Below are positions 1 through 7,903 of a DNA stretch of 64,000 nt, piece after piece. A program made the position numbers and the translations under genes. This DNA comes from CAZSDU01 sp964429135. GTDB lineage: Bacteria; Bacteroidota; Bacteroidia; Bacteroidales; FEN-979. The notes below the pieces were generated by a model that did not search any database, was not told the origin of the DNA, and worked only from the letters and a program-made list of their open reading frames with translations. The stretch spans positions 62,001 through 126,000 of the forward strand of contig CAYSAU010000004.1 in the NCBI GenBank assembly GCA_964429135.1, given 5' to 3'. Each line of letters starts with the position of its first letter. Positions within the stretch are counted from its first letter, which is position 1.

Positions 1-666
1 AGCATTTTCAGCAAAACGTGCAGAATCAAATAAAATGGGTTTATTATATCGCCTTGCTATTTCGCGGACTTGTTTCAGATTTTCCATCGAGACTGGCTGT
101 CCCCCGGAAGAATTACAAGTCACTGTCATGATGATAAAGGGAATACGCGCTGCATTTTCCTTCAGCACTTTTTCAAGTTTTTCAGGATCTACGTTCCCTT
201 TGAAAGGATGATCCAAGGTGGTATCAAAAGCCTCATCGATGGTGCAATCCACGGTAATGGCTTTACGGAATTCAATATGGCCTTTAGTGGTATCGAAATG
301 GGAATTACCAGGAATGATATCTCCTTCTTTAACCAGTACTGAAAATAATACATTTTCAGCAGCCCTTCCCTGATGTGTGGGAAGAAAATATTCAAATCCG
401 AAAATATTCTCAATGGCTTCCTTCATTTTAAAATAGGACGAGGCTCCGGCATAACTTTCATCTCCCAGCATCAGTTCCGACCATTGATGATCACTCATAG
501 CTCCGGTTCCGGAATCCGTTAAAAGGTCAATAAAAACCTGTTCACTTTTCAATCGGAAGAGGTTATATTTGGCTTCCTTGATCCATTGTTCGCGTTCCTG
601 GCGGTTGCTTTTACGGATAGATTCCACCATCTTGATTTTGTATGACTCAGCAAAGGGTAAATCCAT
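1..666 (-). CDS. tnaA: Tryptophanase, 5' part (C-terminus beyond window)
   Basis: Reading leftward from ATG at 664-666, 222 codons are open to the window edge. The product is the N-terminal half of a PLP-dependent beta-eliminating lyase, which splits L-tryptophan into indole, pyruvate and ammonia. Visible family motifs are TDSGTGAMSD, PTHQGRAAEN and, at the end of the visible part, DSARFAENA. The last resembles tryptophanase more than tyrosine phenol-lyase, which usually has DATRCVENA there. The PLP-binding lysine lies in the missing part and cannot be checked. The gene is divergent from ptb across a 155-base gap, and a minus-strand TACCTTTG element sits 25 bases upstream. Tyrosine phenol-lyase is the only serious alternative. 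Confidence 0.88.
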   Translation of the reverse strand, partial: MDLPFAESYKIKMVESIRKSNRQEREQWIKEAKYNLFRLKSEQVFIDLLTDSGTGAMSDHQWSELMLGDESYAGASSYFKMKEAIENIFGFEYFLPTHQGRAAENVLFSVLVKEGDIIPGNSHFDTTKGHIEFRKAITVDCTIDEAFDTTLDHPFKGNVDPEKLEKVLKENAARIPFIIMTVTCNSSGGQPVSMENLKQVREIARRYNKPILFDSARFAENA

Positions 667-690
667 GTCTTTAGAATTGGTTGTTATCAA

Positions 691-698
691 CAAAGGTA
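691..698 (-). promoter_or_regulatory. Candidate Bacteroidetes -7 element for tnaA
   Basis: The minus strand reads TACCTTTG, matching the Bacteroidetes -7 consensus TAnnTTTG, 25 bases before the tnaA ATG. No convincing -33 TTG is at ideal spacing; one lies about 15 bases upstream. Position and orientation support a tnaA promoter, but this is a motif match only. Confidence 0.45.
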
Positions 699-733
699 GA
701 AAAATTTTTTAACCAAAAATTTTTCATAACACC

Positions 734-764
734 TTGTCAAATTGGTAAAATTCCTGTAGGTTTG
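734..764 (+). promoter_or_regulatory. Candidate promoter of the ptb-permease-buk operon
   Basis: TTG at 734-736 is followed after exactly 20 bases by TAGGTTTG at 757-764. This fits the Bacteroidetes consensus TTG-N17-23-TAnnTTTG in both boxes and spacing. It lies about 58 bases before the ptb start and is the cleanest promoter match I found in the window. Confidence 0.6.
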
Positions 765-806
765 CCATTTGCGAATCCATTGTTATTATAATATCAATTA
801 AATTTT

Positions 807-812
807 AGGAGG
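807..812 (+). promoter_or_regulatory. Strong Shine-Dalgarno site of ptb
   Basis: A perfect AGGAGG lies nine bases before the ptb ATG at 822. Bacteroidetes genes usually lack such a motif, so this site both fixes the start and suggests strong initiation. Confidence 0.7.
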
Positions 813-821
813 ATAAATACC

Positions 822-1751
822 ATGACTGCAGCAACAGTAGGAAGTGAAAATGCTTCCTTGAGGAAGTTAACAGACCTTTATGAAAGAGCAAAAAACTCAC
901 GGAAAAAAAAGTTAGCCGTAGCGGTGGCCCATGATGAACATTGCCTTGAAGCAATTTGTGCCGTGGATAAAATGGGTTTGGTTGAGGCCATCCTGGTCGG
1001 GAATGAAAAAAAGATCAAAGAAATTGCTGCCAGGCTTCAACTCGATGTTCATGGGATGACAATTATCAATGAGGAAACGGATGCCAATTCGGTAAAAATT
1101 GCCGTTAAAATGGTGAGGGAAAAGGAAGCAGATGTCCTGATGAAAGGGAATGTGCCAACGGCAGTCTTTCTGAGGGGGGTATTGGACAAGGAAGTCGGGT
1201 TACGAAAAGGTGATGTTCTTTCACATTTCGCTTTGTTTGAAGTGCCTACTTATCATAAGTTGTTGGGTTTAAGTGATGCCGCGATGATACCAAATCCGGA
1301 TTTCAAAACAAAAATAGCGATCATTAATAATGCTGTGGAATTTATGAATAAACTTGGGTATACTAAACCTAAGGTTGCTGTTCTCGCTGCAGTTGAAATG
1401 GTTAATGAAGCCATGCCAGCTACCTTGGATGCAGCGCTTTTATCAAAAATGAACCAAAGAGGGCAAATAAAAAATTGTATTATCGATGGTCCGCTTGCTT
1501 ATGATAACGCAGTCAGCACAGCTAGTGCAAAGCATAAAGGAATCATCAGTGAGGTGGCAGGAGATGCCGATTTGCTGATTGTTCCCGATATTGAAGCCGG
1601 AAATATTTTATATAAAGCCTATGGGTTTTCGGCCAATGCAAAACTTGCAGCCTGTGTTCTCGGAGCCGCTGCCCCAATTGTGCTCACCTCCCGTTCCGAT
1701 ACTGAGGAGTCCAAACAGGCTTCCATTATCATGGCAGCTGCGATCAATTAA
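822..1751 (+). CDS. ptb: Phosphate butyryltransferase
   Basis: The 309-residue product belongs to the phosphate acetyl/butyryl transferase family and is a normal Ptb length. The enzyme exchanges CoA for phosphate on butyryl-CoA (or branched short acyl-CoAs), giving an acyl phosphate. The family region around MKGNVPTAVFLRG (about residue 107 on) and the C-terminal glycine/alanine-rich stretch are present. A buk gene two genes downstream, in the same tight operon, supports butyryl rather than acetyl specificity. It starts at ATG 822 behind a perfect AGGAGG, and an apparent promoter lies at 734-764. Substrate choice between butyryl-, isobutyryl- and isovaleryl-CoA cannot be decided from sequence alone. 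Confidence 0.9.
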   Translation: MTAATVGSENASLRKLTDLYERAKNSRKKKLAVAVAHDEHCLEAICAVDKMGLVEAILVGNEKKIKEIAARLQLDVHGMTIINEETDANSVKIAVKMVREKEADVLMKGNVPTAVFLRGVLDKEVGLRKGDVLSHFALFEVPTYHKLLGLSDAAMIPNPDFKTKIAIINNAVEFMNKLGYTKPKVAVLAAVEMVNEAMPATLDAALLSKMNQRGQIKNCIIDGPLAYDNAVSTASAKHKGIISEVAGDADLLIVPDIEAGNILYKAYGFSANAKLAACVLGAAAPIVLTSRSDTEESKQASIIMAAAIN

Positions 1752-1761
1752 GTTAGGCATC

Positions 1762-3297
1762 ATGGCCAGTAGACTTTTTCAGACAAAATCCCTGCAAGCG
1801 CTTCTTGATGAAGCTGCAGATCCGAAAAACGGCTTTAAAAAAACGTTAACAGCGACCAATCTTACCACCCTGGGAATCGGGGCAATCATCGGTGCCGGGA
1901 TTTTTGTACTTACCGGCCAGGCAGCAGCGCAATATGCAGGACCTGCCATCGTGATCTCTTTCCTAATCTCAGGGATTGCCTGCGCATTTGCCGGTTTATG
2001 TTATGCTGAATTTGCTTCGATGATCCCCATTGCCGGCAGTGCTTATACCTATGCTTATACTACTTTGGGGGAATTTTTAGCATGGATTATCGGCTGGGAC
2101 CTGATCCTGGAATATCTTTTTGCAGCCTCGACCGTCAGCGTGGGTTGGTCGGGATATGTTGTCAGTTTTCTGAAGGATTTCGGGATCAACCTTCCAACTG
2201 CCTTATGCTATGCAACCGGGACTGACCTGATCAAGCTTCCGGATATCGGCTGGGTACAAAAAACACCTGACCTGATCCGGCATTTGATCAGTAAAGGATT
2301 GAGCCCGGTGGATTTCCCTCAATCCGATGCCATCTTAAATGTTCCTGCAATGTTCGTGATCGGGATGATTACCCTCTTATTGATCATCGGAATCAGGGAA
2401 TCAGCCGGATTTAATAATGTGATGGTGATCACTAAGGTGGGGGTGATCATTTTATTTATCGTGATCGGTTTTTTCTTCGTCAAAAGCATTAATTGGCATC
2501 CTTTTATCCCTAAAAACACGGGTGAGTGGGGGCATTTTGGCTGGTCAGGGATTTTTCGAGCGGCAGGTGTCATTTTTTTCGCCTATATCGGATTCGATGC
2601 GGTTTCAACCGCTGCACAGGAGGCGAAAAATCCTCAGAAGCATATGCCAATTGGGATACTCGGTTCTTTGACCGTATCGACCATTTTGTACATTCTCGTG
2701 GCTATCGTCCTTACCGGTATCATCGCTTATCCCGAACTTCTGGTTCCTGACCCTGTTGCAGTTGGGGTTAACGCTATGGGTAAGGGCCTTTTTTGGCTTC
2801 GTCCTATTGTGAAGCTCGCTGCTATTGCCGGTTTAAGTTCAGTAATCCTGGTGATGCTGATGGGGCAGCCGAGGATATTTTATTCCATGTCGAAAGACGG
2901 ATTGCTGCCGGCGGTATTCAGCAAAATACATCCTCAGTTTAAGACTCCTTATATCAGTACGATTTTAACTGGTTTTGTGGCCATGATCTTGGCCGGAATA
3001 CTTCCGATCAGTATATTAGGAGAACTGGTATCCATTGGAACTTTGCTTGCATTTACTATTGTTTGCATCAGCATAATTTTTCTTCGTGTGAAAAAGCCGG
3101 ATATCCCCAGACCATTCAGGACCCCTCTGGTTCCTTTAATCCCCATCCTCGGAGCGGGATTCTGTCTGGTACAGATGGTCTCTCTACCAATGGATACATG
3201 GCTCCGCCTTATCATCTGGATGTCTCTTGGACTGGTGGTATATTTTACCTATGGGATAAAAAAAAGCAAACTGAGGAAGTTGAATAATCGTCATTAA
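1762..3297 (+). CDS. APC-family amino acid permease
   Basis: This 511-residue integral membrane protein has about 12 hydrophobic segments and the APC signature GIGAIIGAGIFVLTG in the first one (about residues 38-52). It resembles cationic amino acid transporter-type permeases such as YfnA and is probably a proton-coupled amino acid importer in the inner membrane. The ATG at 1762, 10 bases after the ptb stop, is preferred. An upstream in-frame extension would run through the ptb coding end and lacks family similarity. It is followed after 10 bases by buk, so it is enclosed inside the acyl-phosphate operon. The substrate is unknown; branched-chain or other fermentable amino acids would suit the context. 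Confidence 0.88.
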   Translation: MASRLFQTKSLQALLDEAADPKNGFKKTLTATNLTTLGIGAIIGAGIFVLTGQAAAQYAGPAIVISFLISGIACAFAGLCYAEFASMIPIAGSAYTYAYTTLGEFLAWIIGWDLILEYLFAASTVSVGWSGYVVSFLKDFGINLPTALCYATGTDLIKLPDIGWVQKTPDLIRHLISKGLSPVDFPQSDAILNVPAMFVIGMITLLLIIGIRESAGFNNVMVITKVGVIILFIVIGFFFVKSINWHPFIPKNTGEWGHFGWSGIFRAAGVIFFAYIGFDAVSTAAQEAKNPQKHMPIGILGSLTVSTILYILVAIVLTGIIAYPELLVPDPVAVGVNAMGKGLFWLRPIVKLAAIAGLSSVILVMLMGQPRIFYSMSKDGLLPAVFSKIHPQFKTPYISTILTGFVAMILAGILPISILGELVSIGTLLAFTIVCISIIFLRVKKPDIPRPFRTPLVPLIPILGAGFCLVQMVSLPMDTWLRLIIWMSLGLVVYFTYGIKKSKLRKLNNRH

Positions 3298-3307
3298 AAA
3301 AACAGGT

Positions 3308-4384
3308 ATGAAAAATGTCCGTATCATTGCTATAAACCCTGGTTCGACCTCTACAAAAATTGCGGTTTTTCAGAATACGGAACCGATATTTTTAAAAAAT
3401 ATCAAGCACAGCGCCGAGGAACTGTCGCCTTTTCCAAGAATAACAGACCAGTTTGAGTTTCGCAAAGACATAATCATCAGGCAGATTAAAGAAGCGGAAA
3501 TCGATCTTGATTCTATCCATGCAGTGGTCGGACGCGGAGGATTATTAAAACCCATTCCATCCGGTGTTTATGAAGTGAACGAGGCCATGATCCACGATAT
3601 GGTGAACAGTCCGCTGGGAGAACATGCCAGTAATCTCGGTGGTTTGATCGCTAAAGACATGATCCAATCCATGCCCAAGGCCAGGGCATTTATTGCTGAT
3701 CCGGTAGTCGTGGATGAATTGGATGATATTGCACGCATTGCCGGCCATCCTTTGTTCGAAAGGATTTCAATTTTTCATGCATTGAATCAAAAAGCAGTAG
3801 CTCGTGAATTTGCCAAATCGACCAACAAGAATTATGAGGATCTTAATTTGATTGTTGTCCATCTCGGCGGCGGAATTTCTGTAGGTGCCCATCATAAAGG
3901 CAGGGTGATTGATGTCAACCAGGCCCTTGACGGAGAGGGACCTTTCAGCCCTGAAAGAAGCGGAACCCTACCGGTGGGGCAATTGGTAAAACTTTGTTTC
4001 AGCGGAAAATACAGCTTGAAGGAAGTCCAAAAAATGATTAAAGGGGAGGGCGGCCTGGTAGCCTATCTTTCCACAAACAATGCTGTTGATGTCGAAAAAA
4101 TGGTGGATTCAGGTGATCAAACTGCAGCTCTGATATATCATGCCATGGCTTATCAGGTGGCAAAGGCTGTTGGGGAAATGTACACCGTACTGAGATGTGA
4201 AGTGGATGCCATTTTAATCACAGGCGGAATCGCATATGATAAACGCTTTGTAGGATGGATACAGGAAAGAATCCATAAACTGTCACCTGTTCATGTTTTT
4301 CCCGGAGAGGATGAAATGCGAGCGCTGGCTATCAATGCCCTGATGGTGATCCGGGGAGAATTAACTGTCAAGCTATATGGCTGA
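3308..4384 (+). CDS. buk: Butyrate kinase
   Basis: The 358-residue protein belongs to the acetokinase (ASKHA) family, with the phosphate-binding start NPGSTSTKIAVF (about residues 9-20) and the central HLGGGISVGAH motif. It converts butyryl phosphate and ADP to butyrate and ATP, the energy-yielding step after Ptb. Its length and motifs fit butyrate kinase rather than the roughly 400-residue acetate kinase, which is present separately at 45.8-47.1 kb. It is the last gene of the ptb-permease-buk operon. Its 3' end overlaps the convergent elbB gene by 12 bases. Branched-chain fatty acid kinase activity is possible. Confidence 0.9.
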   Translation: MKNVRIIAINPGSTSTKIAVFQNTEPIFLKNIKHSAEELSPFPRITDQFEFRKDIIIRQIKEAEIDLDSIHAVVGRGGLLKPIPSGVYEVNEAMIHDMVNSPLGEHASNLGGLIAKDMIQSMPKARAFIADPVVVDELDDIARIAGHPLFERISIFHALNQKAVAREFAKSTNKNYEDLNLIVVHLGGGISVGAHHKGRVIDVNQALDGEGPFSPERSGTLPVGQLVKLCFSGKYSLKEVQKMIKGEGGLVAYLSTNNAVDVEKMVDSGDQTAALIYHAMAYQVAKAVGEMYTVLRCEVDAILITGGIAYDKRFVGWIQERIHKLSPVHVFPGEDEMRALAINALMVIRGELTVKLYG

Positions 4385-5020
4385 GATCATTGCCTTTACA
4401 ATATTGTCAGTGCCTTCAGCAATCTGACTGATACTGGCATCCAGCATGTAACATGGAGTAGTGAAAAGTTTTCTGTTCTTGTCTGTGATGACATCTCCAT
4501 GACTTGCAGGAGTATAACGGTTTCCCATCTTTTCAATAAACCCCTTTGAAGCTGGATCCTTTCCGGTAGTGAAATTACTGCCTTTGAAAAGTTTTCCCAG
4601 AATAACCGGTGCAATACACATTGCCCCAATGGGTTTTTTTGCTTCAAACATAGCCTGAACAACTTTTTCCACTTCTGAATTGACCTGGCATTTATCTCCA
4701 ACTATCGCCCAATTACATAGGTTTTTGGCACATCCAAACCCACCCGGAAAAATCAGGGCATCATAGTCTTTTTCGTAGAAAATGCTCAGTGGCTTGATGT
4801 TTCCCCTTGCAATCCTTGCAGATTCTGTCAAAACATTGCGTTTTTCTGCAGTTTCCTTTCCGCTGAGGTGATCAATCACATGATGTTGCATGACGTCCGG
4901 AGCAAAACATTGATAAGATGCCCCATTTCGGTCAATAGCAAGAAGGGTTAGGACAGCTTCCTGGATTTCTGCCCCATCATAAACTCCACAACCAGCTAAT
5001 ATAACGGCAAATTTTTTCAT
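4373..5020 (-). CDS. elbB: ElbB-like DJ-1/PfpI-family glyoxalase
   Basis: The 215-residue protein has the ElbB N-terminus (ILAGCGVYDGAEIQEAV) and the nucleophile-elbow region GAMCIAPV, whose cysteine is the predicted active residue. ElbB (YhbL) is a class I glutamine amidotransferase-like protein with glyoxalase activity, historically linked to isoprenoid synthesis; its physiological role is unclear. The ATG lies at 5018-5020. The gene is convergent with buk, and the two coding ends overlap by 12 bases. It appears monocistronic. Confidence 0.85.
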   Translation of the reverse strand: MKKFAVILAGCGVYDGAEIQEAVLTLLAIDRNGASYQCFAPDVMQHHVIDHLSGKETAEKRNVLTESARIARGNIKPLSIFYEKDYDALIFPGGFGCAKNLCNWAIVGDKCQVNSEVEKVVQAMFEAKKPIGAMCIAPVILGKLFKGSNFTTGKDPASKGFIEKMGNRYTPASHGDVITDKNRKLFTTPCYMLDASISQIAEGTDNIVKAMISAI

Positions 5021-5102
5021 ATTCTTATGGTATTTACTTGATTTAATATTTTTATCCGGGTGTTAAAATTAAAAAAAATTAGTCCTTAACGTGCATTAAT
5101 TA

Positions 5103-5110
5103 TAAATTTG
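5103..5110 (+). promoter_or_regulatory. Candidate -7 element for the sugar-nucleotide operon
   Basis: TAAATTTG matches TAnnTTTG about 80 bases upstream of the first operon gene (ATG 5190), in the 169-base gap after elbB. No clear -33 TTG is visible. The gap is AT-rich and shows nothing else. Confidence 0.4.
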
Positions 5111-5189
5111 CAGAGATTTAGAAAAAAGCATTTCTGAAGACTTATAAAGGAAAAAGTTAAGTATTTTTATCATATTAAATTGATTGTTA

Positions 5190-6320
5190 ATGCAAAAAAT
5201 TCAAATGGTTGACCTGAAAGGTCAATACCTGAAGATTAAAGACGAAATTGATTCTGGGATACAGCAGGTGATTGATTCCTGTTTCTTTATCAATGGCCCG
5301 GTAGTCAAACAATTCCAGGAGGATCTTGAAAAATATTTACAGGTTAAGCATGTCATACCCTGTGCCAATGGCACAGATGCTCTTCAGGTTTCTATGATGG
5401 CACTGGGTCTTAAACCCGGGGATGAAGTTATTACAACTTCTTTTACTTTTATCGCCACTGCAGAAGTGATCGCCTTGCTTCAACTGACTCCTGTTCTGGT
5501 TGATGTTGACCCCGACACATTCAACATTGATCCCAAAGCCATTGAAAAAGCCATTACCTCTCGAACCAGGGCCATTGTGCCTGTTCATCTTTTCGGGCAG
5601 TCGGCGCCCATGGAGGAGATCATGGAACTGGCAAACAGATATAAACTGTTCGTGATAGAAGATAATTGCCAAGCCATAGGTTCTGATTATATTTTTAGGG
5701 ATGGTCGCCGTCAAAAATCAGGAACCATAGGCCAGATTGGCTGCACTTCATTTTTCCCTTCCAAGAATCTTGGGTGTTATGGGGATGGTGGTGCAATTTT
5801 CACTCATGATGATGATCTTGCAAAACAGATGAGGATTATTGTCAATCATGGTATGACAGTTCGTTATTATCATGATTATATCGGGGTGAATTCCAGACTC
5901 GACAGCATTCAGGCTGCTGTACTGAAAGCAAAACTGCCTCATCTTGATGAATATGCGGCAAAACGCCGGGAAGTCGCTGATTTTTACGATATTGCCTTTG
6001 GGAAACATCCAAAATTAAAGATACCCGCCCGCTGCTCCAGATCCACTCACGTCTTTCACCAATATACTTTGGTTACCCGTGATCTTGACAGGAATGCCCT
6101 GATAGAACATTTAGCCTCAAAAGGAATCCCGGCCATGATCTACTATCCGGTACCTTTGCATCTTCAAAAAGCCTATCTTGATCCCCGTTATAAATCTGGT
6201 GATTTTCCTGTCACAGAACATTTGTCCGAAAGGGTTGTTTCTTTACCCATGCATACGGAATTGGATGATGAACAATTGAATTATATCACCGGATCAGTAC
6301 TTGAATTCGTTAATCGTTGA
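5190..6320 (+). CDS. wbpE: DegT/DnrJ/EryC1-family sugar aminotransferase (WbpE-like)
   Basis: The 376-residue PLP enzyme has the DegT family active site SFFPSKNLGCYGDGG, with the Schiff-base lysine at residue 192. ATG 5190 is preferred to the TTG six bases upstream because family members begin at the MxxIxMVDLKGQY segment. Directly downstream are WbpD- and WbpB-like genes. By analogy with Pseudomonas aeruginosa it should transaminate UDP-3-keto-GlcNAc-uronate to UDP-GlcNAc(3NH2)A with glutamate. This is a soluble cytoplasmic step towards a 2,3-diacetamido-uronic acid in surface polysaccharide. The family is broad, so the exact sugar rests on the neighbours. Confidence 0.82.
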   Translation: MQKIQMVDLKGQYLKIKDEIDSGIQQVIDSCFFINGPVVKQFQEDLEKYLQVKHVIPCANGTDALQVSMMALGLKPGDEVITTSFTFIATAEVIALLQLTPVLVDVDPDTFNIDPKAIEKAITSRTRAIVPVHLFGQSAPMEEIMELANRYKLFVIEDNCQAIGSDYIFRDGRRQKSGTIGQIGCTSFFPSKNLGCYGDGGAIFTHDDDLAKQMRIIVNHGMTVRYYHDYIGVNSRLDSIQAAVLKAKLPHLDEYAAKRREVADFYDIAFGKHPKLKIPARCSRSTHVFHQYTLVTRDLDRNALIEHLASKGIPAMIYYPVPLHLQKAYLDPRYKSGDFPVTEHLSERVVSLPMHTELDDEQLNYITGSVLEFVNR

Positions 6321-6321
6321 T

Positions 6322-6912
6322 ATGGAAAAGGATTATTTTGCTCATGAGACGGCTATTATTGACCCTGATTGCCAGATTGGCAGGGGGACAAAAATATGGC
6401 ATTTTACTCACATTATGAGCCATTGTGAAATTGGGGATCACTGTAGTTTTGGTCAGAATGTTGTGGTATCCCCGCATGTCAGACTGGGAAATAATGTAAA
6501 AGTTCAGAATAACGTATCCATTTATACTGGTGTAATCTGTGAGGATGATGTATTCCTGGGTCCCTCAATGGTATTTACTAATGTAATCAATCCACGCAGT
6601 CAGATCCTTCGCCGTGATCAGTATCAGAAAACCCTTGTCAAAAAAGGTGCTACCATTGGAGCCAATGCAACCATTGTATGCGGTCATGAAATCGGTGAGT
6701 TTGCCTTCATCGGTGCAGGCAGTGTGGTTACCCGGGATGTTCCTGCCTATGCCCTGATCGTTGGAAATCCAGGACGACAAACGGGATGGATGAGTGAATA
6801 TGGTCATCGTTTGTATTTTGATCAGGAGGGATGGGCTGTTTGCCCTGAAAGTAAGGAATCATATCGCTTGACTACTGAAGGAAAAGTAATAAAACAAGAA
6901 AGAAAACAATGA
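6322..6912 (+). CDS. wbpD: Left-handed beta-helix sugar N-acetyltransferase (WbpD-like)
   Basis: The 196-residue protein is built from hexapeptide repeats (for example IGRGTKIWHFTHI, IGDHCSFGQNVV, LGNNVKVQNNVS). These form a trimeric left-handed beta-helix that binds acetyl-CoA. It matches WbpD-type enzymes, which acetylate the 3-amino group of UDP-GlcNAc(3NH2)A to UDP-GlcNAc(3NAc)A. ATG 6322 is chosen; it lies one base after the stop of the aminotransferase, so translation is probably coupled. The 3' end overlaps the next gene by four bases (ATGA). Context makes the substrate assignment good. Confidence 0.85.
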   Translation: MEKDYFAHETAIIDPDCQIGRGTKIWHFTHIMSHCEIGDHCSFGQNVVVSPHVRLGNNVKVQNNVSIYTGVICEDDVFLGPSMVFTNVINPRSQILRRDQYQKTLVKKGATIGANATIVCGHEIGEFAFIGAGSVVTRDVPAYALIVGNPGRQTGWMSEYGHRLYFDQEGWAVCPESKESYRLTTEGKVIKQERKQ

Positions 6913-7898
6913 CTCCCTCCTCAAAAAAAAAGAATTTTGCCCTGATCGGTGCGGCAGGTTACATCGCTCCACGCCATATGAAAGCCATCAAGGACACAGG
7001 TAACCTGTTGATTACCGCACTTGACCCCTATGATGGTGTGGGGATCATGGATAGTTTTTTCCCGGATGCTGATTTTTTTATTGAACCTGAAAGGTTTGAC
7101 CGCCACCTGGATAAACTGCGCCGGATGGCTAATTCAAGAAAGCGCCTTGATGACATGAAAATTGACTATGTCAGCATCTGTTCACCTAATTATATGCATG
7201 ATTCACATATCCGGCTCGCTTTACGAAACGATGCACATGCCATTTGCGAAAAACCCATTGTCTTGAATCCCTGGAATGTAGATGCATTAAAGAATATTGA
7301 AAAAGAAACAGGGAAAAATGTTTACACCGTTTTGCAGCTTCGTCTCCACCCTGCCATTATTGCTCTGAAAGAAGAGATTGAAAAGGGACCTAAAAATAAA
7401 ATTTACGACCTTGATCTTACCTATATTACTTCAAGGGGAAAATGGTATTACAGGGCCTGGAAAGGTGATATCTCCAAATCAGGGGGAATAGGGACAAATA
7501 TTGGCATTCATTTTTTTGATATGCTGGGCTGGATTTTCGGTGAAGTCAGGGACAACAAGGTTCACGTGCTCGAAATAAATAGGGCAGCAGGTTTCCTTCG
7601 ACTGGACAAAGCCAGGGTACGATGGTTGCTAAGTCTTGATTACGATGATATCCCTGAAAAAATAAAGCAGCAAGGAAAAAGAACCTATCGTAGCCTGAAT
7701 ATGGACGGGAGGGAGATTGAATTCAGTGATGGATTTACCGATCTTCATACCACAACTTACCGGGAAATTCTTGCCGGGAGAGGCTTCCGTTTATCTGATG
7801 CAAAACACAGCGTAAATATTGTGTATCATATCAGAAATGCAAAACCCCTTGGCCTTAAAGGCGATTATCATCCGCTATTGAAAAATATTATAAAATAA
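6909..7898 (+). CDS. wbpB: Gfo/Idh/MocA oxidoreductase, UDP-GlcNAcA 3-dehydrogenase (WbpB-like)
   Basis: The 329-residue NAD-dependent oxidoreductase starts with a Rossmann segment FALIGAAGYIAPRHMKAI, which is characteristic of WbpB/WlbA rather than generic MocA proteins. It also carries the CEKP motif in CEKPIVLNPWN and the QLRLHPAI segment. It should oxidise C3 of UDP-GlcNAc-uronate, giving the substrate for the WbpE-like aminotransferase. It overlaps the acetyltransferase gene by four bases and precedes galE by five. The C6 dehydrogenase (WbpA) expected upstream in the pathway is not in this operon; a related dehydrogenase lies at 31.9 kb. Confidence 0.87.
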   Translation: MTPSSKKKNFALIGAAGYIAPRHMKAIKDTGNLLITALDPYDGVGIMDSFFPDADFFIEPERFDRHLDKLRRMANSRKRLDDMKIDYVSICSPNYMHDSHIRLALRNDAHAICEKPIVLNPWNVDALKNIEKETGKNVYTVLQLRLHPAIIALKEEIEKGPKNKIYDLDLTYITSRGKWYYRAWKGDISKSGGIGTNIGIHFFDMLGWIFGEVRDNKVHVLEINRAAGFLRLDKARVRWLLSLDYDDIPEKIKQQGKRTYRSLNMDGREIEFSDGFTDLHTTTYREILAGRGFRLSDAKHSVNIVYHIRNAKPLGLKGDYHPLLKNIIK

Positions 7899-7903
7899 GA
7901 GAG

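Noticed and set aside
1579..1761. Long N-terminal extension of the amino acid permease
   Set aside because: It would overlap ptb in another frame and has no APC-family similarity; ATG 1762 gives a standard start.
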